64,000 nt of DNA, from assembly GCA_963810055.1 (NCBI GenBank), contig CAWEME010000001.1, positions 62,001-126,000 on the forward strand, in the 5' to 3' direction. Shown here piece after piece: positions 43,980 to 52,134 of the stretch (its first letter is position 1; the number at the start of each line of letters is the position of its first letter). The stretch is from REEB95 sp963810055 (GTDB lineage Bacteria; Pseudomonadota; Alphaproteobacteria; ATCC43930; CGMCC-115725). The notes under the pieces were generated by a model. The model saw nothing but the letters and a program-made list of their open reading frames with translations. It did not search any database and had not been told where the DNA came from. The translations under genes were made by a program, and so were the position numbers.

Positions 43980-44666
43980 ATGAACCCACAATCGCCGGGC
44001 GCAGTATCCTCATGCCCGAAACCCAAACGTCAAAATCCGCCCCTGCGCAAAAAGCCGCCGGCGGATAAGCCTCTCAATCTGCGCCAGCGGCGTTTCGTCG
44101 AGCAGTATCTGATCGTCGGCGAAGGCCGCGAGGCCGCGATCCGCGCCGGATATTCGATCAAGAGCGCAATCGAGCTCGCCTGTTATCTCAAACGCCTGCC
44201 CAACGTGGCGCGCGCGATCGAGCGCGGCCGCGAGGCGCAGGCGCGCGCGGCGCATGTCGAAGCCTCGCGTGTGCTGGCCGAATATGCGCGCCTCGCCTTT
44301 TCCGATCTGAGCCGGGTGGCGGATTGGGGCAAGGAGGGCCTGGTGCTCAAGCCCTGGAGCGAGATCGCCGAGGACGACCGGGCATCCATCGCCGCGCTGT
44401 CGGGCGGCAAGGAAGGCGCGCGCATCCGCCTCCACAGCAAGCAGCGCGCGCTCGACAGCCTGGCGCGGCATCTCGGGCTTTTCCCGCGCGGCCCCGCTAA
44501 ACCCGCCGCGCCGATCGCCGATCCGTCCCGGCCGCAGGCGGCGCTCGCCGAAAGCGCCCGCGCCAAATTGCGCGCCGTCATCGAAGCTTATGCCAAGGAT
44601 TTGGAACGGGAGAAGGCCCAGGAACAGCAGAACGACGGAAGCGATGACAAGCAAGGTCAGCCCTGA
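43980..44666 (+). CDS. Phage terminase small subunit-like protein
   Basis: 228 residues. The block PLNLRQRRFVEQYLIVGEGREAAIRAGYS starts a DNA-binding helix-turn-helix pair typical of TerS (Terminase_2), then SRVLAEYARLAFSDLSRVADWG and LHSKQRALDSLARHLGLFPRG. A basic, Pro-rich N-terminus and an acidic C-terminal coiled stretch flank it. No large terminase, portal or capsid gene adjoins, so it is an orphan, either prophage debris or a domesticated DNA-binding protein. Base composition is host-like. Confidence 0.8.
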   Translation: MNPQSPGAVSSCPKPKRQNPPLRKKPPADKPLNLRQRRFVEQYLIVGEGREAAIRAGYSIKSAIELACYLKRLPNVARAIERGREAQARAAHVEASRVLAEYARLAFSDLSRVADWGKEGLVLKPWSEIAEDDRASIAALSGGKEGARIRLHSKQRALDSLARHLGLFPRGPAKPAAPIADPSRPQAALAESARAKLRAVIEAYAKDLEREKAQEQQNDGSDDKQGQP

Positions 44667-44679
44667 TAAAGCCTGAAGA

Positions 44680-44835
44680 ATGAACTGGGCGTTGGTGAAG
44701 AAGCTTGCCGCGGCGGCCGTGACCCTGGCCGGCTTCAATTTCCTGGTCCGGCCGGGCGGCACGCAGGAAATGGCGATCGGCGTGGCGCTGGTGGCGGTAG
44801 GCGCCTTGCTGTTTTACTGGAGCACGCGCGGCTAG
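44680..44835 (+). CDS. Small membrane protein (51 residues)
   Basis: ATG at 44680 gives MNWALVKKLAAAAVTLAGF, a first hydrophobic helix, a short RPGGTQEM loop, then MAIGVALVAVGALLFYWS as a second helix and STRG-stop. It lies 13 bases after the terminase-like stop and may be co-transcribed. No database family is recognised. The coding reading is supported by the two clean hydrophobic segments, but a ribosome site is weak. Confidence 0.5.
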   Translation: MNWALVKKLAAAAVTLAGFNFLVRPGGTQEMAIGVALVAVGALLFYWSTRG

Positions 44836-44968
44836 AGAAGCGCCAACTACTATTCATTTTGGCGGCTCCGCTGCGGAACGGCGTCAAAAAATGGACGTTG
44901 CCGCCGGGCTAGCGAGAGAGGCCGCAGTCGAATAAATTCTTGCCACGAAACGATCGAGGGCGATCTCC

Positions 44969-45232
44969 ATGATTTACGATCAGACGATAATGGACAATGC
45001 GATGGCGTCGTTTCCGTTCTTCACCGTCATGCTGCTGCTGTGGCTGGGGATGGCGATCGGCAACGGTTTCCTCGCCCGCAGGCTCGGCCACAGCGTGGTG
45101 CTGTGGGTGGTGTTGTCGCTCATCCCTGGCATCAATTATTTCTTCTATCTCTATGTCGGATACGCCGTGATCCTGGGCATCCTGAAACGGCTCGATGCGT
45201 TGCAGCCGCAGCTCAACCCGCCCACCACCTGA
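44969..45232 (+). CDS. Small integral membrane protein of unknown function
   Basis: 87 residues with two long hydrophobic helices: FPFFTVMLLLWLGMAIGNGF and VVLWVVLSLIPGINYFFYLYVGYAVIL, joined by a basic ARRLGHS turn, with a C-terminal Pro-rich tail. It has a plausible start (CGATCTCC ATG context). It precedes gor by 17 bases and may share a transcript. The function is unknown. Confidence 0.65.
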   Translation: MIYDQTIMDNAMASFPFFTVMLLLWLGMAIGNGFLARRLGHSVVLWVVLSLIPGINYFFYLYVGYAVILGILKRLDALQPQLNPPTT

Positions 45233-45249
45233 ATCCCGGGCGGGCAGGC

Positions 45250-46644
45250 ATGGCGCAATACGATTTCGACCTGTTCACCATCGGCGCCGGCTCGGGCGGC
45301 GTGGCGGGATCGCGCCGCGCCGCGAGCTACGGCGCGCGGGTCGGCATCTGCGAGGACAGCCGCTGGGGCGGCACCTGCGTCATCCGCGGCTGCGTGCCGA
45401 AGAAACTGTTGGTCTACGGCGCGCATTTCGCCGACGACCTCCATGACGCGGCTTCCTATGGCTGGCGCCTTTCGGGCAAGAATTTCGACTGGCCGAGCCT
45501 GATCGCCGCCAAGAACACCGAGATCGACCGGCTCGAGGGAATCTACCGCAAGCTCCTGTCCGATTCCGGCGTCAAGCTGATAACCGGGCGCGGCACGCTG
45601 ATCGATCCGCACACCGTCGAGGTCGCGGGTAAACGCTACACCGCCGCCAATATCCTGATCGCGACCGGCTGCCATCCGGTGACGCCGCAAATCCCCGGCA
45701 TCGAGCATGTGATCTCGTCCAACGAGGCGCTCGACCTGAAGCAACTCCCTAAGCGCATCGCCATCGTCGGCTCGAGCTATATCGCGGTCGAATTCGCCGG
45801 GATTTTTTCGACATTGGGCGCCGAGACGCATCTGGTCTATCGCGCCGACGAAGTGCTGCGGGGATTCGACGGCGACGTGCGGGCGGCGGTGGGCGAGAAT
45901 TTCCGCCATCGCGGGCTCAAGCTGCATCCGCGCACCGAAATCGCGCGCATCGAGAAAGCGGGCACGGGCTTCAGGCTGACCACCAAGGCGGGCGGGACGC
46001 TCGCGGTTGATGTGGTGATGTACGCCACCGGCCGCGCGCCCAACACCAAGGGCATCGGGCTCGAAGCAGCCGGGGTGACGCTCGCCCAGGATGGCAGGGT
46101 GGCGGTGGATGAATGGTCGCGCAGCGCAGTGCCGCACATCTATGCCGTGGGCGACGTCTCGAACGGCATCAATCTGACCCCGGTGGCGATCTACGAGGCC
46201 CGAGCGCTGGCGGAAACATTATTTAATAACAACAAGTTAAAGCTCGTTCGTGCCAATATCCCGACCGCGGTTTTCGCCATCCCGCCGGTGGGTACGGTCG
46301 GCTTGACCGAGGAGCAGGCGCGCGCCTCGGGCGCCGCGATCGACGTCTACCGCGCGCGTTTCCGCCCCTTGAAGTCCACGGTTTCGGGCCGCGAAGAGCG
46401 CAGCATGATGAAGCTGGTGGTGGACCGCGCTTCGGACCGCGTGCTCGGCTGCCACATGGTGGGCGACGATGCGCCCGAGATCATGGTCGGGCTGGCGGTG
46501 GCGCTCAATTGCGGTGCGACCAAGCGGCAATTCGACCGCACCATCGGCATCCACCCGACTTCGGCCGAGGAATTCGTGACAATGCGCGAGAAGGCACCCG
46601 AGCCCGTGCCGGGCCCAGCCGTAAAGGCGGGGGCGGCGGAATAG
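45250..46644 (+). CDS. gor: Glutathione-disulfide reductase
   Basis: 464-residue FAD/NADPH oxidoreductase. Starts MAQYDFDLFTIGAGSGGVAGSRRA (FAD Rossmann); redox disulfide C43-x4-C48 in GGTCVIRGCVPKK; NADPH fold IAIVGSSYIAVEFAGIF; ATGRAPNTKGIGLEAAGV; YAVGDVSNGINLTPVAI; and the C-terminal H-P-T-S-A-E-E loop that completes the active site. Keeps glutathione reduced for the GSTs in this window. The frame upstream of 45250 is a shadow of the membrane-protein gene. Confidence 0.95.
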   Translation: MAQYDFDLFTIGAGSGGVAGSRRAASYGARVGICEDSRWGGTCVIRGCVPKKLLVYGAHFADDLHDAASYGWRLSGKNFDWPSLIAAKNTEIDRLEGIYRKLLSDSGVKLITGRGTLIDPHTVEVAGKRYTAANILIATGCHPVTPQIPGIEHVISSNEALDLKQLPKRIAIVGSSYIAVEFAGIFSTLGAETHLVYRADEVLRGFDGDVRAAVGENFRHRGLKLHPRTEIARIEKAGTGFRLTTKAGGTLAVDVVMYATGRAPNTKGIGLEAAGVTLAQDGRVAVDEWSRSAVPHIYAVGDVSNGINLTPVAIYEARALAETLFNNNKLKLVRANIPTAVFAIPPVGTVGLTEEQARASGAAIDVYRARFRPLKSTVSGREERSMMKLVVDRASDRVLGCHMVGDDAPEIMVGLAVALNCGATKRQFDRTIGIHPTSAEEFVTMREKAPEPVPGPAVKAGAAE

Positions 46645-46648
46645 CCTG

Positions 46649-47362
46649 CTAGCGCGCGTCCAATTCCGGATAATTCCGGAAGATGCCTTGCCGGTTGAAG
46701 GGAATGCGCCGTTGCGAGGCAAGATAGGCCTTGATGCGCGGCCGCGCCGCCACGGCGTCGTGGAGTTCCTTCACGCGCGGCAGATTTTTCTCGAGCCCGG
46801 CCATGGCGCGCGGAAAAGCGTAATGCATCCCGGCGACGATCTGGAACAGCGACAGATCGGGATAGCAGAGTTTCGCGCCGGCGAGAAACCTGCCGCCATT
46901 GCCCGCGATGGCGCGTTCGAAATAGTTCAGGAATTTCGGCGCGCGTTGCTTCAGGAACAAGACCGCGCGGCGCGCGGCTTCGCCGCGCTGGTCTTCGTAA
47001 TAGAGGCTGGAGGCAATCGGGTGATGGGTGTCGTGGATCTCGACCAGGAAATCGGCGATGGTGAGCTGGAACTGGTTGGCCCAGAGCCTTCCGGACTCGC
47101 CCGCGGGCGCGAGACGGTGGCGTTGCCCCAGATAGAACAGAATATTGGCGGTTTGCGCGATCACCAGCTTGCCCGCCTTGAGGATGGGCGGGGCGAAGGG
47201 TGGGCGGGCGGCGGAGGATGCTTCGAGCAGCTTCATCAGCGCCGCATTGCCGCCGCGTCCGCGCGCCACATCGGCATAATCCGCGCCCGCCTCTTCCAGC
47301 GCCAGGCGGATGAATTCGCCGCGGCCCTGGATATCCGGCCAGTAATACAGCTCGTAGCGCAT
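46649..47362 (-). CDS. Glutathione S-transferase family protein
   Basis: 237 residues. N-terminal thioredoxin-like half begins RYELYYWPDIQGRGEFIRLALEEAGADY (Tyr and Arg glutathione contacts), then PPILKAGKLVIAQTANILFYLGQR; the alpha-helical C-terminal domain contains FLVEIHDTHHPI and FLAGAKLCYPDLSLFQIVAG. Like yeast GTT/plant-type GSTs of unknown substrate. Convergent with gor, four bases apart, so the two could be related only by function. Confidence 0.88.
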   Translation of the reverse strand: MRYELYYWPDIQGRGEFIRLALEEAGADYADVARGRGGNAALMKLLEASSAARPPFAPPILKAGKLVIAQTANILFYLGQRHRLAPAGESGRLWANQFQLTIADFLVEIHDTHHPIASSLYYEDQRGEAARRAVLFLKQRAPKFLNYFERAIAGNGGRFLAGAKLCYPDLSLFQIVAGMHYAFPRAMAGLEKNLPRVKELHDAVAARPRIKAYLASQRRIPFNRQGIFRNYPELDAR

Positions 47363-47418
47363 GGCAACCTCCCCACTGAATTCGTTAACGCGCCCGTTCC
47401 GGAGCTGGAATGGGCCGG

Positions 47419-47447
47419 ATGACAGAATCGCCTTAAAACACTATAAT
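47419..47447 (+). promoter_or_regulatory. Strong sigma-70-type promoter before the Pro-rich lipoprotein gene
   Basis: ATGACA (47419-47424), a 17-base spacer and a perfect TATAAT (47442-47447). Transcription should begin near 47454, and the leader then folds a hairpin GCCGGGG-AGAAA-CCCCGGC (47460-47478) before the ATG at 47500. This is unusually close to consensus for such a high-GC genome. Confidence 0.75.
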
Positions 47448-47499
47448 TATAGAACATTTGCCGGGGAGAAACCCCGGCCCGCCGGGGGGCGGCCAAGGC

Positions 47500-48573
47500 A
47501 TGTTTCGCAGATTTTGCCTCATAGGATTGTTGATCGCCGCGAGCGGTTGCGCCGCGACCGCGCCGGTGACGCCGCCGCCCGCTCTAACGCCGGCCGTTTC
47601 ACCCGCCGTACCGCCCCAAGCGCAGGCGCCGCAAGCCGCACCGGCGCCCAAGCCTGCCGTCAAGAAGCACGTCGCGGCCAAACCGCCAACACCGAAAGTC
47701 GCGGCGGCGATCCCCGCGCCGCCGGCTCCGGCCCCGGCTCCGGTGACGACACCGGCGCCAGCGCCCACACCCGCGCCCGCACCTGCTGCTCCGCCGGAAA
47801 CGCCGCCGCCCGCGCCGACGCCGCCTGCGGAGACTACGGCCCCGCCCGCGCCGCCGCCCGCACCCGCCGAAACCGCCCAGCCGGGATTGATCGCCTCGGC
47901 TTTCGCGGTGATCGAGGATTGGCGGGATTATTGGTATGTCGATCTGGGATTGCTGGTTCTGTTGCTGCTTCTGCTGTGGCTGCTGACGCGGGGACGATCC
48001 GAGCCGCCGCCGCCGCCGCCGCCGCGCAATGCCGCCGGTCCGCCCGGCAGCCCGCCCGGCGGTCCCTCCGGCATTGGGCCCCGGCCGCCGCCTGCGTCCC
48101 CGCCATCCGGGACCGAAACCGGAACCGGTCCGCCCTTCGCCCGCTCCGGCATCACCATCGGCCGGGGGTCGGAGTTCTGCGTCCTGCGTTTCATCAATCA
48201 GGGTCGCGAAAAGGCCCAGATCGAGAGCCGGTGCCTGGCGATTGCGGTCGAACGCGCCCTGCCGCCCATGCCCAGCTACCCCGCCGAGGCGGTGGAACGC
48301 CTGGCCGCGCCGGTGACGGTGGATACCCGGCAGCAATTCTCGATCGAGCGCCCCAACCTTGTGCCGGAGCCGGATTGGGAGCGTATCCAGCGCGGCGAAG
48401 CCGCGCTTTGGCTCTATGGCTATTTCGACTACCGCGACGCCCAGCAGGCCCTGCGCCGCCAGGGTTTCTGCTTCGCCTATCTGCCGCCGGCCGCTTCCTC
48501 CATACCCCCGGGGAACGGCCGCGCCGCCGCCGCCGGCCCGCCCGCCTATACTTACAGCCGTTTAGCCGGGTGA
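47500..48573 (+). CDS. Proline-rich lipoprotein-like protein with an internal membrane helix
   Basis: 357 residues from ATG 47500. MFRRFCLIGLLIAASGCAATAP is a lipoprotein signal with lipobox LIAASGC. About 100 residues of Ala/Pro repeats follow, then a single long helix DLGLLVLLLLLLWLLTRG, another Pro/Gly run, and a C-terminal soluble domain (GITIGRGSEFCVLRFINQGREK, LYGYFDYRDAQQALRRQGFCF). No family is recognised. A lipid-anchored N-terminus followed by a transmembrane helix would place the C-terminal domain in the cytoplasm, which is unusual. Strong promoter upstream, repeat cluster downstream. Confidence 0.72.
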   Translation: MFRRFCLIGLLIAASGCAATAPVTPPPALTPAVSPAVPPQAQAPQAAPAPKPAVKKHVAAKPPTPKVAAAIPAPPAPAPAPVTTPAPAPTPAPAPAAPPETPPPAPTPPAETTAPPAPPPAPAETAQPGLIASAFAVIEDWRDYWYVDLGLLVLLLLLLWLLTRGRSEPPPPPPPRNAAGPPGSPPGGPSGIGPRPPPASPPSGTETGTGPPFARSGITIGRGSEFCVLRFINQGREKAQIESRCLAIAVERALPPMPSYPAEAVERLAAPVTVDTRQQFSIERPNLVPEPDWERIQRGEAALWLYGYFDYRDAQQALRRQGFCFAYLPPAASSIPPGNGRAAAAGPPAYTYSRLAG

Positions 48574-48702
48574 GAACCCGGCGGGGTAGCCGTTTGGCCG
48601 GGTAGGGGCGGAAACCGGCCTGACCCTTAATCGTTTGGCCGGTTTTTAAGCCCGGCGGGGGCCGGAATCCGGCCCGGCTACTGGCTTTCCCGGCCAAAAC
48701 CG
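48558..48702. repeat. Cluster of (C)CGTTTGGCCGGGT repeats with a terminator-like hairpin
   Basis: Three direct copies of a 14-base unit (48558-48571, 48590-48603, 48631-48644) and one inverted copy (48689-48702). The first overlaps the 3' end of the lipoprotein gene. AAACCGGCC (48612-48620) pairs with GGCCGGTTT (48637-48645), followed by TTTT, so the third copy forms part of a possible terminator for the upstream gene. It fills the 143-base gap before the DAHP synthase gene. Confidence 0.6.
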
Positions 48703-48716
48703 ACTATCTCTAACCC

Positions 48717-50111
48717 ATGCCAAGCAAAGCGAAATGGGCGCCCGAGAGCTGGCGCGCCAAGCCTGTCAAGCAGGCGCCGGACTATCCCGATGCCGAGGCC
48801 GTGGCTTCGGTCGAGGCGACGTTGCGCCGTTATCCGCCGCTGGTTTTCGCCGGCGAGGCGCGGCGCTTGAAGGCCGCGCTGGCCAATGTGGCGGCGGGCA
48901 AGGCTTTCCTGCTGCAAGGGGGCGACTGCGCGGAAAGCTTCGCCGAGTTCCACCCCGACAACATCCGCGACACCTTCCGCGTGTTGCTGCAGATGGCGGT
49001 GGTGCTGACTTACGGAGCGGCCTGCCCGGTCGTCAAAGTCTCGCGCATGGCCGGGCAATTCGCCAAGCCGCGCAGCGCCGACACCGAGACCCAGAACGGC
49101 GTGACGCTGCCCGCCTATCGCGGCGACATCATCAACGGCATGGAATTCACCGCCGCCGCGAGGAAGCCCGATCCCGCGCGCATGTTGCAGGCCTACAGCC
49201 AGTCGGCGGCGACGCTCAATCTGCTGCGGGCATTTGCCCAGGGCGGCTATGCCGATCTGCACCGCGTCCACAGCTGGACCCAGGGCTTCGTCGCCGGCAG
49301 CCCGGCGGGCGAGCGCTACCAGGAGCTGGCCGACCGGCTGACCGAGACGCTCGACTTCATGGCGGCGTGCGGATTGACCTCGGAAACCACGCCGCAGATC
49401 CGCGAAACCGATCTGTTTACATCGCATGAGGCGTTGCTGCTCCCCTACGAGCAGGCGCTGACGCGCGTCGATAGCACCAGCGGCGATTGGTACGATTGCT
49501 CGGCGCATATGCTGTGGATCGGCGACCGCACCCGCCAGGCTGACGGCGCGCATGTCGAATTCCTGCGCGGGGTCAAGAACCCGATCGGCTTGAAATGCGG
49601 GCCGAGTCTGGCCGCCGACGATCTGCTGCATCTGATCGACATCCTCAACCCCGAGGACGAACCCGGGCGCCTGACGCTGATCGCGCGCATGGGCGCCGAC
49701 AAGGTGGAAGCGAAACTGCCGCCGCTCATCCGCGCGGTGAAGAAATCCGGCCGCAAGGTGGTGTGGTGCTGCGACCCGATGCACGGCAACACCATCATCT
49801 CCAAGACCGGCTACAAGACCCGCGCGGTGGATAGGGTATTGAGCGAGGTGAAAAGCTTCTTCGCCGTGCATGAAGGCGAGGGCACCTATGCCGGCGGCAT
49901 GCATCTGGAATTGACCGGGCAGGACGTGACCGAATGCATCGGCGGCGCGCAGGCGATCTCCGAGACCAGCCTGGGCGACCGTTATCACACCCATTGCGAC
50001 CCGCGTTTGAACGCCAGCCAGGCGATCGAATTGGCCTTCACCGTGGCCGAACAGTTGAAGAAGAAGCGCGGCGAAGCGGTGAAGCGCCGGGCGGCGGGAG
50101 CGGCCTCCTGA
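48717..50111 (+). CDS. 3-deoxy-7-phosphoheptulonate synthase, class II
   Basis: 464-residue class II (plant/AroA-II) DAHP synthase, first step of the shikimate pathway. Motifs: FLLQGGDCAESFAEF, KVSRMAGQFAKPRSAD, the GVTLPAYRGDIINGMEFT loop, TSHEALLLPYEQALTRVD, GLKCGPSLAADDL, VVWCCDPMHGNTI and GGMHLELTGQDVTECIGGA. Class II enzymes occur in many alphaproteobacteria. Its stop overlaps the presumed start of the nicotinate phosphoribosyltransferase gene. aroQ elsewhere in the window is another shikimate gene. Confidence 0.95.
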   Translation: MPSKAKWAPESWRAKPVKQAPDYPDAEAVASVEATLRRYPPLVFAGEARRLKAALANVAAGKAFLLQGGDCAESFAEFHPDNIRDTFRVLLQMAVVLTYGAACPVVKVSRMAGQFAKPRSADTETQNGVTLPAYRGDIINGMEFTAAARKPDPARMLQAYSQSAATLNLLRAFAQGGYADLHRVHSWTQGFVAGSPAGERYQELADRLTETLDFMAACGLTSETTPQIRETDLFTSHEALLLPYEQALTRVDSTSGDWYDCSAHMLWIGDRTRQADGAHVEFLRGVKNPIGLKCGPSLAADDLLHLIDILNPEDEPGRLTLIARMGADKVEAKLPPLIRAVKKSGRKVVWCCDPMHGNTIISKTGYKTRAVDRVLSEVKSFFAVHEGEGTYAGGMHLELTGQDVTECIGGAQAISETSLGDRYHTHCDPRLNASQAIELAFTVAEQLKKKRGEAVKRRAAGAAS

Positions 50112-51262
50112 GTAACGGCGCGCGCAAGGCGTTCTCGCCCCGCCCGCCGGAAGACCCACTGGCGCGCCTCACCGATTCCTATTTCCTCAAGACCAAGGCG
50201 ATCGTGGCCGCCTATGGCGACAAGCGCGCGACCTATGCCGTGTTCTTGCGCCGCCCGGTGATCGCGACGCCGCGGCTGATGGTGGAGTTCGTCGAACAGG
50301 TGGCCAGGGATCGCGGCACGACCATTGAGATCGATCTGCAATACAAGGAAGGCGAATGGGTGGGCGCGGGCGAGCCGATGGTTTATCTCTCGGGCTCGCT
50401 TTATCACCTGGTCGATCTCGAGACGCTCTATCTCCAGAAGCTGGGGCCGCCTTGCGTCGCCGCCTATAACGCCTATGCGATGTGCGCCGATCTGCCCAAG
50501 ACCGCCTTCCTGGCGATGGATGCGCGCCACTGCGCCGGAGCGGAGATGGCGGAGATGATGGCCTATGCCGCCTCGGTGGGATCGAACGCGGCGAAGCAGG
50601 CGGTGGGGGCGGTGGGCTTCATCGGCAACGCCACCGACGCCACGGCGCATTATTTCGGCAACGACAAGGGCAGGGGCACCATGCCCCACGCGCTGATCGG
50701 TTACGCGGGTTCCACCTTGCGCGCGGCCGAGATGTTCCACGAGACTTTTCCCAACGAGCCCCTGACCGCGCTGGTCGATTATTTCGGCAAGGAGATTTCC
50801 GACGGTCTCGCCGTGTGCCGCCGTTTCAAGGAACTGGCGGGCGCTGGCAAGCTGGCGCTGCGGCTCGACACCCATGGCGGGCGCTATATCGAAGGGTTGG
50901 ATTTGACGCGGGCCTATGCCGTGCTCGAGCGCCGCGCGCCCAAGGCGATCCGCGGCTACCGCACCGAGACCGAGCTGCGCTATCTGGTCGGCACCGGGGT
51001 TTCGGCGGCGGCGATCTGGCACCTGCGCGAGAAGCTCGACGAGGCGGGATTCGCCAAGGTGAAGATCGTGGCGAGCTCGGGCTTCACCCCCGACAAATGC
51101 CGCGCCATGGCGGTGGCCGAGACGCCGATCGACGTGGTGGGGACAGGCTCGTATTTGCCCGAAACCTGGACCGAGACCTATGCCACCGCCGACATCATCG
51201 CCTATGACGGCAAGCCGATGGTGAAGCTCGGCCGCGAATTTTTGATGAAGAAGCAGCCCTAA
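50108..51262 (+). CDS. Nicotinate phosphoribosyltransferase (probable CTG start)
   Basis: About 384 residues: DPLARLTDSYFLKTKAIV, VFLRRPVIATPRLMVEFV, PPCVAAYNAYAM, FLAMDARHCAGAEMAEMMAYAASVGS, IGNATDATAHYFGNDKGRGTMPHALIGY, and the C-terminal ASSGFTPDKCRAMA match the NAPRT family that joins nicotinate to PRPP. No ATG, GTG or TTG lies in frame near the conserved start; CTG at 50108 overlaps the upstream TGA (CTGA) and has GGGAG seven bases ahead. Normal homologues begin only a few residues before DPLARLTDSYF. The longer upstream frame is a shadow of the DAHP synthase gene. Confidence 0.87.
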   Translation: MSNGARKAFSPRPPEDPLARLTDSYFLKTKAIVAAYGDKRATYAVFLRRPVIATPRLMVEFVEQVARDRGTTIEIDLQYKEGEWVGAGEPMVYLSGSLYHLVDLETLYLQKLGPPCVAAYNAYAMCADLPKTAFLAMDARHCAGAEMAEMMAYAASVGSNAAKQAVGAVGFIGNATDATAHYFGNDKGRGTMPHALIGYAGSTLRAAEMFHETFPNEPLTALVDYFGKEISDGLAVCRRFKELAGAGKLALRLDTHGGRYIEGLDLTRAYAVLERRAPKAIRGYRTETELRYLVGTGVSAAAIWHLREKLDEAGFAKVKIVASSGFTPDKCRAMAVAETPIDVVGTGSYLPETWTETYATADIIAYDGKPMVKLGREFLMKKQP

Positions 51263-51281
51263 GGAGGGTAAGCGCGCCGCC

Positions 51282-52115
51282 ATGGAATTGGCCGACGACG
51301 GTCTGCCCATATCAGAAGTCGGGGAATGGACGCTAGAAAAGCACGACCGTCTTCGCCAGTACGTTGATATCACGAGGGCGGTCCGAAAAAAATGGCTAAC
51401 ACCGTTATGGCCCGGCGCGAAGGTTAGTGGTGCCACCTACATCGACTTATTCTGCGGCCCTGGCCGGTCTCGAATACAGGAAACCGGTCAAATAATTGAC
51501 GGCAGTCCGATCATAGCGGCGATGAAGGCACAAGAAAGTGGAGCGCCCTTTACTAATGTATTTATTGCCGACGCCGAAGAGGAATGTGTTGAGGCTGCGG
51601 GTAAACGTCTTGCAATGCGTGGCATAGCTGCAAAGAAATTCATTGGGCTAGCGGAACAAACTGTAAGGGATATTGCACCGCAGCTTGAGCCACGAGCATT
51701 GCATTTTGCGTTTCTTGACCCTTTTAAGCTGGATGACATCCCCTTCTCAATTATCGAGGAGCTTGCGCGGTTAAAAAGAATGGACATGCTCATTCATGTG
51801 AGCGTGATGGATTTACAACGAAATTTACGTCGGTATATTGATGAACAAGGCGGCCCCCTTGATCGTGTTGCACCCAGGTGGCGCGATGTGGTTGATCCGC
51901 GCGACAGGGACGAAAGAATTCGAGTATGTTTTCTGGAACATTGGCTTGGTCTCATCCGGCGTCTTGATATGAAGCCCTCACAAGGCATTGAGCTTATCTC
52001 GGGAAGTAGAAACCAAAGACTTTATTGGCTGGTGATGATTTCTCGGAACCCGAAGGCTGATGAATTATGGGATAAAATACGCAACGTAACACCGCAGCGC
52101 CGATTAGAATTCTGA
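51282..52115 (+). CDS. Three-Cys-motif partner protein TcmP
   Basis: 277 residues. VGEWTLEKHDRLRQYVDITRAV and YIDLFCGPGRSRI (motif-I-like DLFCGPG at 55-61) are the hallmarks of TcmP, a methyltransferase-like fold of unknown activity; LHFAFLDPFKLDDIPFSIIEELA is the acidic/DP loop. The gene has AGGAGGG upstream and codon use far more AT-rich than the host genes on either side. TcmP proteins are, by family definition, encoded next to three-Cys-motif proteins, and here the partner starts 19 bases later. Probably acquired horizontally; the function of the pair is unknown, with phage or defence links suspected. Confidence 0.88.
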   Translation: MELADDGLPISEVGEWTLEKHDRLRQYVDITRAVRKKWLTPLWPGAKVSGATYIDLFCGPGRSRIQETGQIIDGSPIIAAMKAQESGAPFTNVFIADAEEECVEAAGKRLAMRGIAAKKFIGLAEQTVRDIAPQLEPRALHFAFLDPFKLDDIPFSIIEELARLKRMDMLIHVSVMDLQRNLRRYIDEQGGPLDRVAPRWRDVVDPRDRDERIRVCFLEHWLGLIRRLDMKPSQGIELISGSRNQRLYWLVMISRNPKADELWDKIRNVTPQRRLEF

Positions 52116-52134
52116 ACCAACTGCCACAGGAATC

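Noticed and set aside
49934..50107. An ATG-initiated 5' extension of the nicotinate phosphoribosyltransferase
   Set aside because: It would overlap 178 bases of the DAHP synthase in another frame and encodes an unconserved Arg-rich stretch; the CTG coupled start fits better.
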